In this document: piece by piece, positions 22,018 through 30,380 of the stretch | How positions within the stretch are numbered: the stretch's first letter is position 1 | Layout of the letters: every line of letters begins with the position of its first letter | Notes under the pieces: generated by a model | The model's database searches: none | What the model was told of the DNA's origin: nothing | What the model saw: only the letters and a program-made list of their open reading frames with translations | Assembly (NCBI GenBank): GCA_041301185.1 | Contig: JBFYSV010000203.1 | Location: forward strand, 1-36,882 | Reading direction: 5' to 3' | Source: JAQBDA01 sp041301185 | Lineage (GTDB): Bacteria; Chloroflexota; Anaerolineae; Anaerolineales; UBA4823 | DNA: 36,882 nt | Program-made: the position numbers and the translations under genes

Positions 22018-23985
22018 ATGGATAACCAGCAAGCTGTTTTTATCGATTTCGAGAACATCGCCTTGTGGGCAGATCGGGAGTATTATGATTTTGAGCTGAC
22101 CCCGCTGATGGAGTATATCCAGAGCCGCGGACCAGCAGTGGTAAAACGGGCTTACGGCGATTGGGGGCGCTTCCTGCGCTACCGGGATGAGCTGATGGAG
22201 CTATCCATCGACCTGATCCAGATCTACAGCGGGCGGGCGGGGAAAAACCGGGCGGATATCCGCATGGCAATCGATGCCTTCGAGGTGGTGATGACCCGCC
22301 AGCAAATCAAGAATTTTGTGATCGTGTCCGGGGATAGCGATTTCACCCCGCTGGTCGCCAAGCTGCGCGAGTATGGCGGCTATACGCTGGGCATCGGGCC
22401 GCGCGGCATCACCCACGACCTGCTGGTGCGCTCGTGCGACGAGTTCGTCTACCTGGAGACCATCCTGGGCGAAAGCCCGGAGGAACACCCGCAAGCCAGC
22501 TCGCAGCGAGAGCAAGCCCGGGCGGTGCTGCAGAAGGCCTTGCAGGCACACGGTCAGCGCGGCGAGCTGCCGGTGCTGGCAGCCAAGCTGAAGCAAACCA
22601 TGCTCTTGATGGACCCTGCCTTCAACGAGGCTAATTTCGGCTACCCCCAATTCAAGAACTGGCTGGAAGAAAACCTGGACCTGATCAAGCTGTTTGTCAA
22701 AGAGCTGCAATTATACGTCGCGCCGATCGATTACAGCGTGCCGGGCAGCCTGGGGCTGATCCCGCTGGATGTGTCCGACGAGGAACATGACAAGGAGGAG
22801 AAAGGACCCCCGCTGGAAGTGCGGTCCCGCCAGCTATTCGCCCGCCTGCGCATGACCAGCTCCGATTTTGCCACCCGGCGGGACGTGCTGCGGGATATTT
22901 ACCGAGAGCTGTGCGAAGCGGATAAGAAGCTCAACACCAATGAGCTGCTCGATTTGCTGGGCGATCGCTACGCCGCCCAAAACATGGCGCGCAACAAGCC
23001 CAGCCTGCGGGATATTTTGCAGATCGCTTTCCGCCAGAAAGCTTTCGATTACGGCGGCAAGAACGCTTCATTGTACGTGCCCTTCCACCTGGTAGATGGG
23101 ATCGAGAGCGAGGCCGATTTTGTGCGCCGCGCCGAATCGGATTTCGTGTATGTGCTGATCCGCAACGGGCTGGAGGTGGACCTGGCGACCCTGGCGGGCG
23201 CATTGCTGAATGATCGCAGCCAGGTGGATTATGTGCAAAGCCTAGTGGACGATCTGGACAAGCGGGGCATGATCATCCGCCGCAACAAGCATTTCGGTCT
23301 GCCCGGCAGGGATGCCATCCCGTTCCGCAGCGAGGCGGCACTCAAGCCGGTGTGGCGGGACATCGAAGCGGTCAAGCTGCCGGATGGGATGACCCAGGGG
23401 GCGGCAGCCGCCCGCTCGTTGGCACACAATGCCATGCTGCAGCGCTCGCAGGATTTTGTGGCCTCCGCCAGCAATTACCTGCTGGCCTGCCGCCTGCTGG
23501 CAGATGCCTTCGAGCGGGGCGAGATCGGCGCCAGCCTGCAAGACCTGCGCTGGTATATCGCCTCGTATGCTTCGGCAAACGCCGGCAAGCTATCCCAGGT
23601 CTACCGGGATTACCGGGCAGCCCGCCCGTATTACCTGGCGTTCTTCTCGCTGGTGCAGGAGGATGACGCCCTGTGGAGCCGGATGCGCGGGCTGATCAAC
23701 CCGATGCTGTCCTATTACTGGGCAAACGCAGGACGAGAGCTGAACATCAACACCAGCGCCTGGAACATGGGGGCGGCTTCTCCGGCTGAAATTGCCGTGG
23801 CTGTGGCGACCTACCCGAACGCTGAGCTGCACGAGCGCTGGGAAACCCTGACGCGTGACCTGGCACAGGTCAACCCAGATCTGCTGCGGCGGATTGTTGA
23901 CCAGATTGCATTGGAGCGGGGCGAATCGCCGGAATACGCCCCGCTGGTCGAGCAGATCCGGCAGTTCATCGAAGAGATCGACTGA
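22018..23985 (+). CDS. NYN-domain RNase-like protein with LOTUS/winged-helix array
   Basis: About 655 residues. Residues 3-150 form a NYN (LabA/DUF88) nuclease domain with D10 (AVFIDFENIAL), D80 (KNRADIRMAID) and D106/D108 (VSGDSDFTPLV), the acidic metal site. Residues ~163-235 match an OST-HTH/LOTUS domain (LQKALQAHGQRGELPVLAAK to GYPQFKNWLEEN). Two further winged-helix-like segments follow (about 270-360 and 365-430). The helical C-terminal 220 residues are unassigned. NYN-LOTUS proteins bind and cut RNA, as in eukaryotic MARF1. ATG 22018 is preferred over GTG 22012 because AGGAG lies 5 nt ahead of it. Confidence 0.88.
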   Translation: MDNQQAVFIDFENIALWADREYYDFELTPLMEYIQSRGPAVVKRAYGDWGRFLRYRDELMELSIDLIQIYSGRAGKNRADIRMAIDAFEVVMTRQQIKNFVIVSGDSDFTPLVAKLREYGGYTLGIGPRGITHDLLVRSCDEFVYLETILGESPEEHPQASSQREQARAVLQKALQAHGQRGELPVLAAKLKQTMLLMDPAFNEANFGYPQFKNWLEENLDLIKLFVKELQLYVAPIDYSVPGSLGLIPLDVSDEEHDKEEKGPPLEVRSRQLFARLRMTSSDFATRRDVLRDIYRELCEADKKLNTNELLDLLGDRYAAQNMARNKPSLRDILQIAFRQKAFDYGGKNASLYVPFHLVDGIESEADFVRRAESDFVYVLIRNGLEVDLATLAGALLNDRSQVDYVQSLVDDLDKRGMIIRRNKHFGLPGRDAIPFRSEAALKPVWRDIEAVKLPDGMTQGAAAARSLAHNAMLQRSQDFVASASNYLLACRLLADAFERGEIGASLQDLRWYIASYASANAGKLSQVYRDYRAARPYYLAFFSLVQEDDALWSRMRGLINPMLSYYWANAGRELNINTSAWNMGAASPAEIAVAVATYPNAELHERWETLTRDLAQVNPDLLRRIVDQIALERGESPEYAPLVEQIRQFIEEID

Positions 23986-24008
23986 TTGAACCATACATAG
24001 GAGCTAAC

Positions 24009-24422
24009 ATGGCAACTGTCACGATTCGTTGGGTTGAGGGGACATTGATGGTGGGAACCGACTCAAACGGTCACTCGATTGTCATCGGGAGAAACCCGGA
24101 TGACCCGAAAACAAATATTGGTGTCAAAGCCTCCGACCTGCTCTTGCTGTCTGCAGCAGCCTGCTCGGCTTACGATGTGGCTGAGATCCTGGCAAAGCAG
24201 CGCGAGCCGCTGCAGGATCTCAAGCTGGTGTGCAGCGGGGAGCAGATAAGCGAGCCGCCCTACCGGTTCACAAAAATCCACCTGCATTACCGGGTGGTTG
24301 GTGACGTGGCGCAAGATAAGGTGGAACGGGCTATCCGCCTGTCTGAGGAGAAATACTGCTCGGTGCTCAACACCTTGCGGGCAGCCGTAGAGCTGAGCAG
24401 CGATTACGAGATCATCAAGTAA
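24009..24422 (+). CDS. OsmC-family peroxiredoxin-like protein
   Basis: This 137-residue OsmC/Ohr-type protein has the catalytic cysteines at C52 (LLSAAACSAYDVAEILAKQ) and C117 (LSEEKYCSVLNTL), the spacing used for thiol-based hydroperoxide reduction. C75 is extra. The N-terminal strand part is short, as in the YhfA/SufE-associated OsmC branch rather than Ohr. It lies 23 nt after the NYN gene and just before the thioesterase gene. A TAGGAG ribosome site precedes the ATG. Confidence 0.9.
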   Translation: MATVTIRWVEGTLMVGTDSNGHSIVIGRNPDDPKTNIGVKASDLLLLSAAACSAYDVAEILAKQREPLQDLKLVCSGEQISEPPYRFTKIHLHYRVVGDVAQDKVERAIRLSEEKYCSVLNTLRAAVELSSDYEIIK

Positions 24423-24432
24423 GCGATTGAGC

Positions 24433-25311
24433 ATGCCATTCACCCACCAGAGCGTGTTTCCGGTCCGGTTCTACGAGTGCGATGCTTACGGGCATCTCAA
24501 CAACGCGGTCTACCTGCGCTATATGCAAGAGGCTGCCTTTAACGCCTCGGCGGCGATCGGCTTCGGCCAGCAATGCTATGCGCAAATGGAACGCGCCTGG
24601 CTGGCGCGCCTGACCGACATTGAATACCTGCGCCCGGTGCGGTACGGCGATCAGGTGGGGGTCACGACCTGGGTGGAGGACATGCACCGGGTGCGCTCGT
24701 GGCGAGCGTACGAGATGCATAACCTGGATAACGGCGAGATGGTTGCGCGAGGCTGGACGGATTGGGTGTTTGTCGATACATCCAGCGGCAAGCCAGCCAG
24801 CATCCCGGAAGAAACTGCGGCGGCATACCACCCACAGGCAGGCAACCCTGAGCTGGCAAAACGGCGGCGGTTTGCGGAGCCTCCCCCGGCTGGGCAGAGC
24901 GCCTATACCAACCGGCGGAGAGTAGAATGGCAGGATCTCGATCCTGCCCAGCATGTCAATAACGCCATGTACCTGTCTTACCTGGTGGAGACTGCATGGC
25001 GTTTTGGCGAGGTGGTGAACTGGGGCTGGGAGCGGATCAGCGCCGACGGGTTTGGCGTGGTGGCGCGCAGCCACCAGATTGAATACCGCCAGCCGGCGGT
25101 GTACGGCGACGAGCTGGAGATCACCACCTGGCTTTCGGGGGTGAGGCGCTCAACGATCAACCGGCATTACGCCATTCACCGCCCGGCGGATGGGGCGTTG
25201 ATCGCCCGGGCGAACTCCCTGTATGTGGCGATTGACCTGGCTACGGGCAGCGCCCGGCGCATCCCGGCTGACTTCCTGGCGGATATCCGCCCGTATATTG
25301 TTGATTCATAG
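24433..25311 (+). CDS. Acyl-CoA thioesterase with two 4HBT hotdog domains
   Basis: About 292 residues made of two fused hotdog domains. The first has VRFYECDAYGHLNNAVYLRY, and the second has VEWQDLDPAQHVNNAMYLSY at about residue 160. Both keep the catalytic Asp and the HxNNA..L.Y turn of 4-hydroxybenzoyl-CoA thioesterase-type enzymes, so each half should be able to hydrolyse an acyl-thioester. The start is uncertain: ATG 24433 is used here, but a TTG at 24427 would add two residues, and neither has a strong ribosome site, suggesting translational coupling to osmC. Confidence 0.88.
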   Translation: MPFTHQSVFPVRFYECDAYGHLNNAVYLRYMQEAAFNASAAIGFGQQCYAQMERAWLARLTDIEYLRPVRYGDQVGVTTWVEDMHRVRSWRAYEMHNLDNGEMVARGWTDWVFVDTSSGKPASIPEETAAAYHPQAGNPELAKRRRFAEPPPAGQSAYTNRRRVEWQDLDPAQHVNNAMYLSYLVETAWRFGEVVNWGWERISADGFGVVARSHQIEYRQPAVYGDELEITTWLSGVRRSTINRHYAIHRPADGALIARANSLYVAIDLATGSARRIPADFLADIRPYIVDS

Positions 25312-25322
25312 GCGGAAAATCC

Positions 25323-25910
25323 ATGGATAAACAAGGTATCCTCACCCACCGCTTTGTGCAAGCCATGCAATACACCTTTCACCTGCATGCCCGGCAGACG
25401 CGTAAAGGCACCACCATCCCGTACATCGCTCACCTGCTGGGGGTAACTGCCCTGGTGCTGGAAGACGGCGGCAACGAAGATGAGGCTATCGCCGCCTTGC
25501 TGCACGATGCGGTTGAGGACCAGGGAGGCCGAGAGACGCTGGGGCAAATCCGCCTGCGCTTTGGAGAGCAGGTGGCGGAGATTGTGGAGGGCTGCACGGA
25601 TGCCTTCGAGACGCCCAAGCCCCCCTGGCGGCAGCGCAAAGAAGACTATATCCGCCACCTGAAAACAGCCAGCCCTGCCATCCGGCGGGTATCCCTGGCA
25701 GATAAGCTGCACAATGCCCGCTCGATCCTGGCTAAACTGCGTACCGACGGCGAGAGCACCTGGCAGCGATTCAACGGCGGGAGAGAGGGCACCCTGTGGT
25801 ACTACCGCACCTTGCTGGAAGTCTTCCAAAAGGTGGAAAGCTCGCCGATGGTGGCTGAGCTGGAGCGAGTGGTGACTGAAATAGAAAAGATTAACTTCTC
25901 TTGGCGTTGA
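25323..25910 (+). CDS. HD-domain phosphohydrolase ((p)ppGpp hydrolase-like)
   Basis: The 195-residue protein carries the RelA/SpoT-type HD fold: TIPYIAHLLGVTALVLEDGG with H37, LLHDAVEDQGG with H61/D62, and IRRVSLADKLHNARSILA with the distal Asp. The 'HDAVEDQGG' and 'ADKLHNAR' boxes are typical of stand-alone small hydrolases that cleave (p)ppGpp or related nucleotides. No synthetase domain is present, and there is none in the window. It lies 11 nt after the thioesterase gene. The ATG has only a weak upstream purine run. Confidence 0.9.
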   Translation: MDKQGILTHRFVQAMQYTFHLHARQTRKGTTIPYIAHLLGVTALVLEDGGNEDEAIAALLHDAVEDQGGRETLGQIRLRFGEQVAEIVEGCTDAFETPKPPWRQRKEDYIRHLKTASPAIRRVSLADKLHNARSILAKLRTDGESTWQRFNGGREGTLWYYRTLLEVFQKVESSPMVAELERVVTEIEKINFSWR

Positions 25911-25922
25911 AAGTATGATGCA

Positions 25923-26417
25923 ATGATGAGCGTTGATGCCGAAACGCTGCGGCATGCCATGCGCCAGTGGGCGAGTGGGGTGAGCATCGTCACCGCCAGC
26001 CATGCGGAGCAGCAGCACGGGATGACAGTCAACTCGTTCATCTCCGTCTCGCTCAATCCGCCGCTGGTGCTGGTTTCGCTGGAACACGGCCGCCACACCC
26101 ACGAGCTGGTCGAGCGCTCGGGGTACTTTGGGGTATCGATCCTATCCGACCAGCACAAGGAGATCTCCGAGCGATTTGCCGGACGGGCGACCGAGACAGG
26201 CGACCGCTTTGCAGGCCTGGAGACCTTCCGGCTGGTTTCGGACACGCCGCTGCTATCTGAAGCGCTTGCGGCTCTCGACTGCCGGGTCGTCGAGCGCCAC
26301 CCGGCGGGTACGCACACGCTGTTCATCGGCGAGGTGATGGCTGTCCAAAACCAGGAGGGGGGCTCGCCGCTGCTCTATTTCAACCAGGCTTACCGCAAGT
26401 TGAAGGACGGAGGTTGA
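25923..26417 (+). CDS. Flavin reductase-family FMN-binding protein
   Basis: This 164-residue flavin_reduct domain protein has RHAMRQWASGVSIVTASHAE, then GMTVNSFISVSLNPPLVLVS and FGVSILSDQHKEISERFAGR. The TVNSF.SVSL.PPL and F.v..L...Q......Fag boxes bind FMN in the split-barrel dimer. Such enzymes reduce flavin with NAD(P)H, often supplying monooxygenases. No partner monooxygenase is visible. ATG 25923 or ATG 25926 could be used. It is followed 1 nt later by the AMMECR1 gene. Confidence 0.92.
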   Translation: MMSVDAETLRHAMRQWASGVSIVTASHAEQQHGMTVNSFISVSLNPPLVLVSLEHGRHTHELVERSGYFGVSILSDQHKEISERFAGRATETGDRFAGLETFRLVSDTPLLSEALAALDCRVVERHPAGTHTLFIGEVMAVQNQEGGSPLLYFNQAYRKLKDGG

Positions 26418-26418
26418 A

Positions 26419-26994
26419 ATGGCTGAAACCCTGACCCCGCAAGAAAAAGAGCTGCTCTTGAAGCTCGCTCGCCAGTCACTGAGCGAGGGTGTGGGCGGAA
26501 CGCAACCCCAACCCCTCGACATGGCAGAGCTACCCGAAGCGCTGCGCCAGCCGGGCGCCACCTTCGTCACCCTCACCCGGCGAGGCGAGCTGCGCGGCTG
26601 TGTGGGCACATTGGAAGCCTACCAGCCGCTGGCAGAGGATGTGCGCGAGCACGCTCTGGCAGCCGCCCTGGCAGATTACCGCTTCCCGCCGGTCACCCCG
26701 GCAGAGCTGCCCGAGCTTGAGATCGAGATCTCGCGCCTGACCCAGCCTACACCGCTGGAATACGCAGATGGGGAAGACTTGCTGAAACGCCTGCGACCGG
26801 GGGTGGACGGGGTAATCATCCGAGACGGGCCGCGCCGGGCGACATTCTTGCCGCAGGTGTGGGAGAAACTGCCGGATGCGGCGCAGTTCCTGGATCATTT
26901 ATGTGCCAAAATGGGGGTAGAGCCAGGTGTGTGGCGCTATAGAAAAATGAAGGTGTTCACCTACCAGGTGGAGGAATTCCACGAGACCCGCTAA
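26419..26994 (+). CDS. AMMECR1-domain protein (AmmeMemoRadiSam system protein A)
   Basis: The 191 residues cover the full AMMECR1 domain: LTPQEKELLLKLARQSL, FVTLTRRGELRGCVGTLEAY with the conserved LRGCVG box, then DYRFPPVTPAELPELEIEIS and VWRYRKMKVFTYQVEEF. The fold is widely conserved and its biochemical role is not settled. In many prokaryotes it is encoded with a Memo-like protein and a radical SAM enzyme, neither of which is in this window. It is the last gene of the plus-strand run, with a 1-nt gap to the flavin reductase. Confidence 0.93.
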   Translation: MAETLTPQEKELLLKLARQSLSEGVGGTQPQPLDMAELPEALRQPGATFVTLTRRGELRGCVGTLEAYQPLAEDVREHALAAALADYRFPPVTPAELPELEIEISRLTQPTPLEYADGEDLLKRLRPGVDGVIIRDGPRRATFLPQVWEKLPDAAQFLDHLCAKMGVEPGVWRYRKMKVFTYQVEEFHETR

Positions 26995-27012
26995 TTGAGC
27001 AGCAGCTAAATC

Positions 27013-27029
27013 CGGCGGCTACCGCCGGC
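27013..27029. terminator. Short GC hairpin between convergent genes
   Basis: CCGGCGG (27013-27019) and CCGCCGG (27023-27029) form a 7-bp stem with a CTA loop, between the AMMECR1 gene (+) and the DarA-like gene (-). There is no T-run, so termination is plausible but not certain. Confidence 0.45.
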
Positions 27030-27042
27030 GGATCCAACCCAG

Positions 27043-27309
27043 TTATATCTGGGTGAAGTCCTTGACATCCAGCACGAACAGGGTCGCCCGTTTCAGTCCC
27101 GGGTCATCGGGGATGGTTGTATGATCGCGGATGATCTGGATGCCCTCGTCCACTTTTTCCTCAGCCACACCGATCATGAGCGTGCTCGAGCCGCGCCGTA
27201 AAAAACCCCCGGAGGAGGCAATCCGGGTGACCCGGAAACTGGCGCCGATCAGGGCATGCGAGACGGCATCGTAATCCTGGTCTCGTATGATGGCAATAAT
27301 CATCTTCAT
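27043..27309 (-). CDS. PII-like DarA/PstA-family protein, short form lacking the B-loop
   Basis: The 88 residues contain KMIIAIIRDQDYDAVSHAL, then SFRVTRIASSGGFLRRGSST and LMIG. This is the DarA/PstA (c-di-AMP receptor) core with the RVT..ASSGGFL ligand-binding motif intact. It is ~20 residues shorter than B. subtilis-type DarA (109): the segment between helix 2 and the last strand (DEGIQIIRDH...ATLFVLDV) lacks the long B-loop region. PII-like proteins form trimers that bind nucleotides between subunits. It lies 2 nt downstream of its longer paralogue on the same strand, so the two are co-translated. Confidence 0.85.
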   Translation of the reverse strand: MKMIIAIIRDQDYDAVSHALIGASFRVTRIASSGGFLRRGSSTLMIGVAEEKVDEGIQIIRDHTTIPDDPGLKRATLFVLDVKDFTQI

Positions 27310-27311
27310 GG

Positions 27312-27761
27312 TTAAAACTCCTCGTAGCGCTCGATTTGCAGGGTGAACAGGGTGGCCCCACCCACCGTGATTGGCGTGGAGAGGGGGATTGGCATGGGTG
27401 CCCCTTCGAGCGGGGTCGAGATATATTCCACACGCTGGTGGCAGGTCTCATGGATCACATCGATGACCGCAGCTTGCATCCCATCCGGCAGCCCGATCAG
27501 GAGGGTGACGCTCCTGCGTCCGAGGAAGGCCCCCGTACTGGGTAAGTGGGTGACGGTTAGTCCCAGATTTTCCAGGGCACGGGTTGCCCGGCGCAAATCC
27601 TGCAGCTGGATGACTACGCCTAACAGGTAACGAATTGCCCCCAGCCTGCTTCCTGCGTCTGCCTGGCGAGAGCTTTGCAGCGCGTCAGTGCTGGTATTCT
27701 TCTTCGATCCTTCGGCTGGATCTTCCAAAGCGGAGTAGAACTCCGCGGGTGAATGGAACAT
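27312..27761 (-). CDS. PII-like DarA/PstA-family protein, long form
   Basis: The 149 residues start with a ~48-residue disordered leader (Ser/Asp/Lys/Gln rich). A DarA-like core then begins at VVIQLQDLRRATRALENL. It keeps the STGAFLGRRSVTLLIG loop and a B-loop with PLSTPITVGGATLFTLQIER, which the adjacent short paralogue lacks. In contrast, the residues before the loop (LTVTHLPSTGAF) lack the RVT..A..GGF set that the short form keeps, so c-di-AMP binding by this subunit alone is doubtful. A GGGAGG ribosome site supports the ATG. It is the upstream gene of the pair and follows the glycosidase gene by 35 nt. Confidence 0.82.
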   Translation of the reverse strand: MFHSPAEFYSALEDPAEGSKKNTSTDALQSSRQADAGSRLGAIRYLLGVVIQLQDLRRATRALENLGLTVTHLPSTGAFLGRRSVTLLIGLPDGMQAAVIDVIHETCHQRVEYISTPLEGAPMPIPLSTPITVGGATLFTLQIERYEEF

Positions 27762-27796
27762 GACAACTCACCTCCCGTTACAGGTCAGTCGCCCCC

Positions 27797-30205
27797 TTAC
27801 TCTTGCAGGCAAATACGCTGCGGGGCGGGATCGGTAACTTCGATTGTCTGCCCGTCCGGAAAAATCACCACCGACTTCTCCTTCTGGCGCATGATTGTCA
27901 AGCCTCGATATTTTACCGTAACCGGCCAGGGAAAGGGGTTAAATCCCTGGAGATGCGCACAGAATGGGGACACCAGGCGCACGCCGAGCACGTCCAGAAA
28001 GAGCCCCAAGGGGGCCAACCCGCCGAGGGCATTGCGCTCCCCGCTGCCCTGGGCGCTATCCGCCTGGAAGGAGCGCCGCAAGACGCCTTCCCGCTTCAGG
28101 TTTTCCAATATCCCAGCCATCAGGCGAGACACAAGCTCGGCTGCTTCGGCATGAAAGCCATACGCCAGCAACCCTTCTCCAACCAGGCAGTTCAGCGGAA
28201 GGTGGACCAAGCCGCACACCGCCCGCATCTCATCGGATGTCTGCGGGCAGGCCGGCAAGCCAAATGGACGCCAATAAAAGTCGGGGTTGAGCAGGTATCG
28301 TTCCACCAGCCCGGCAGCCCTCTCAGCCGGGGGAATACCCGCCCACAAGGGGAACAGCATGGTCAGGTCCTGGTAGCAGTATCCGGCTGTGGAAAGGCTG
28401 ACCACATCTTCGGGCAGCAATCCCTGGAGTTCGACCCGGTCGATGGATGTGTAGACCCGCTCGCCGGTCAGCACCCCCCGCTCCATCGACCAGCGCACCT
28501 GGTCGGCTTCAATCCGCTCGATGCGCGGCTGCCCGGTGATGCCTTCCCCGTAAATGAAAATGCGCGGCTGAGGGCGGGTTTCGCCCCTGGTCTCGATAAT
28601 AAACACCAGGCGCACTGGCTGCTCAAACTGGCGCTGGAGCAGGATATCCCCCGGACCGGTGTGCTGAGCCAGGAGGTCTCTCTCTTGCGAGAGGTGGCTA
28701 TCCCGGTCTCGATACAGGTAGCCGGCGGCGGCTTCGTCCCACATCGTCTCCACTTTGGTCAACAGGCGCTCGGCTTGCTCATCCAGGCTGGCTTGTAAAT
28801 CGCTTTCACCCAGCAGGGCAGCGATCTGCCCCAGGGCGCGGCACTCGCGGTAGAGCAACGCGCCCAATGCGGGGCTCTCCGCAGAGCTGATATCCACCCC
28901 CAGAGACCAGGGGTGCCAGCTTGAGAATGCCGGGTGATCTTCCAGCCCGGTCTGGATGGGATGGTCCCACTCGGGCATGCCATCCTGGTCACGGTCATGA
29001 TCGGGGGAGAACCAGGCCTGGAAAAAACTCAGCAAGCCTGGGAAGACCTGGGCCAAATAATCCCGGGATGAGAGCTCGCCGGGGAGGGACGGCGCAGCCT
29101 GGGTCGATTGGTGCAATCGCCAGGCCAGGCTGGCAAGGACAGGGGCAGCCAGGGTGCGGCTGCGCTGCCCGCCCAGGCCGGGCTTCAAATCGATGAAGCC
29201 GGATTCGGTTTGCGAGGCAAGGAAATTATCCAGCACGCCGCGCAGCAGGCCTGCCGAGCCTGGCAAAAGCAAACCCGAGAGGAAATATGCGTCCAGGGGA
29301 GTCTGCCCGCTCCATAGATGGCTGTAATCGGAGCCATCGCCGCGCAGGGAATAACCCTGGTCGGGCTGGCGGGTCGTCACGAAAGAGGCTGCCGGCAGGA
29401 GGGGGGTTGGACCGACGAAGAGGCTATGGCAGATGTCCTGCGAGAAGGCAAAGGCCAGGTCCCAGTCTGGGTTCCCGGTGTGCACCTCCACCTGACCAGC
29501 GTTGAGCAGCTCCAGGCGGGCAATATGGGCGTCCCAGTTGAGAGCGGTCAGCCGGCGGGAGGACTCGAACGACTCTTCTATGGAGCTGCCTGCCGTCAGG
29601 CTCCAGGCGGCGCAAGCCCGCTCGCCGGGTGGAAGGTCCAGGTCCAACACCAGGGAAGGGTAAGGGCTTTTGCCAGGGCGGGCGCCGCCCGTCAGAAAAA
29701 CCAGCGGGTAAAGCTCGCCAGTTTGCCCGCACAGCACCGGTGTGCTCTGAATCTCATCCGCCGCCATGCGCTGACCTTCCGCCGGTGAAAGCAAAGCAGC
29801 CCACTCAAGATGCACGCTGCGCACGGGTTCGGTTGGATTGATAAAGCAGAATCTTCCCAGAATTGCGTGCGACTCGGGAACCCAGACCTCTGCCACAACG
29901 TCTATACCCACAAATGGAGAAAACTCTAGGCGAGCATAATTGGGATAGAACGAGCGCAAGACGGGTGGGCGCGCAAATTCAGCCGGATCGCTGGCTTCCC
30001 CTTCGTCCAGGAAGAAGCGCGGGAACAGGCGCAAGGCGCGCGCCCGCAGCCCAAAGGTGGTATGCAGGGCAATCGCCGGCGGCTCCCCCGCCCCCAGGGA
30101 CAGCTCCCAGATCTGGTCGTCCCCGTAGTCGGTTGGAGCACAGCGAGCATCGGCGGCGAGGGGCAGGCAGAACGAAGCAGGCAGGGTCAGGTTCCAGTTG
30201 CGCAT
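27797..30205 (-). CDS. GH63/(alpha/alpha)6-barrel glycosidase-like protein
   Basis: This 802-residue protein has an N-terminal beta-sandwich domain (to about 250) and a C-terminal six-hairpin barrel. Barrel motifs include LRGDGSDYSHLWSGQTPLDA, the DHDRDQDGMPEWDH loop typical of GH63/GH37-type enzymes, and NALGGLAPLGLFLDVLGV near the end. The family hydrolyses alpha-glucosides or mannosylglycerate-type substrates. The substrate here is unknown. There is no signal peptide, so it probably acts in the cytoplasm. The short C-terminal extension (VIFPDGQTIEVTDP) is beta-like. It is upstream of the DarA-like pair, with the same orientation and 35 nt between them. Confidence 0.8.
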   Translation of the reverse strand: MRNWNLTLPASFCLPLAADARCAPTDYGDDQIWELSLGAGEPPAIALHTTFGLRARALRLFPRFFLDEGEASDPAEFARPPVLRSFYPNYARLEFSPFVGIDVVAEVWVPESHAILGRFCFINPTEPVRSVHLEWAALLSPAEGQRMAADEIQSTPVLCGQTGELYPLVFLTGGARPGKSPYPSLVLDLDLPPGERACAAWSLTAGSSIEESFESSRRLTALNWDAHIARLELLNAGQVEVHTGNPDWDLAFAFSQDICHSLFVGPTPLLPAASFVTTRQPDQGYSLRGDGSDYSHLWSGQTPLDAYFLSGLLLPGSAGLLRGVLDNFLASQTESGFIDLKPGLGGQRSRTLAAPVLASLAWRLHQSTQAAPSLPGELSSRDYLAQVFPGLLSFFQAWFSPDHDRDQDGMPEWDHPIQTGLEDHPAFSSWHPWSLGVDISSAESPALGALLYRECRALGQIAALLGESDLQASLDEQAERLLTKVETMWDEAAAGYLYRDRDSHLSQERDLLAQHTGPGDILLQRQFEQPVRLVFIIETRGETRPQPRIFIYGEGITGQPRIERIEADQVRWSMERGVLTGERVYTSIDRVELQGLLPEDVVSLSTAGYCYQDLTMLFPLWAGIPPAERAAGLVERYLLNPDFYWRPFGLPACPQTSDEMRAVCGLVHLPLNCLVGEGLLAYGFHAEAAELVSRLMAGILENLKREGVLRRSFQADSAQGSGERNALGGLAPLGLFLDVLGVRLVSPFCAHLQGFNPFPWPVTVKYRGLTIMRQKEKSVVIFPDGQTIEVTDPAPQRICLQE

Positions 30206-30380
30206 GGTTTCATTTTATGAGAAGATGCCCATTTGGTCAAAGGTTTCGCAGCCCAGGTTTTATGCTAGAATGGGTACATTCTTTGCAACCAGGGTATACA
30301 GTCGATAACAGGCGATACAATCGCCGTAAGAATATTGCCTGCGATACCATCGGCATCTATCTTAGCGTTGAGGAGAGCTT

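Noticed and set aside
27803..28798. 331-residue plus-strand ORF opposite the GH63-like gene
   Set aside because: Its translation has no domain pattern and lies wholly within the antisense of a coherent 802-residue protein.
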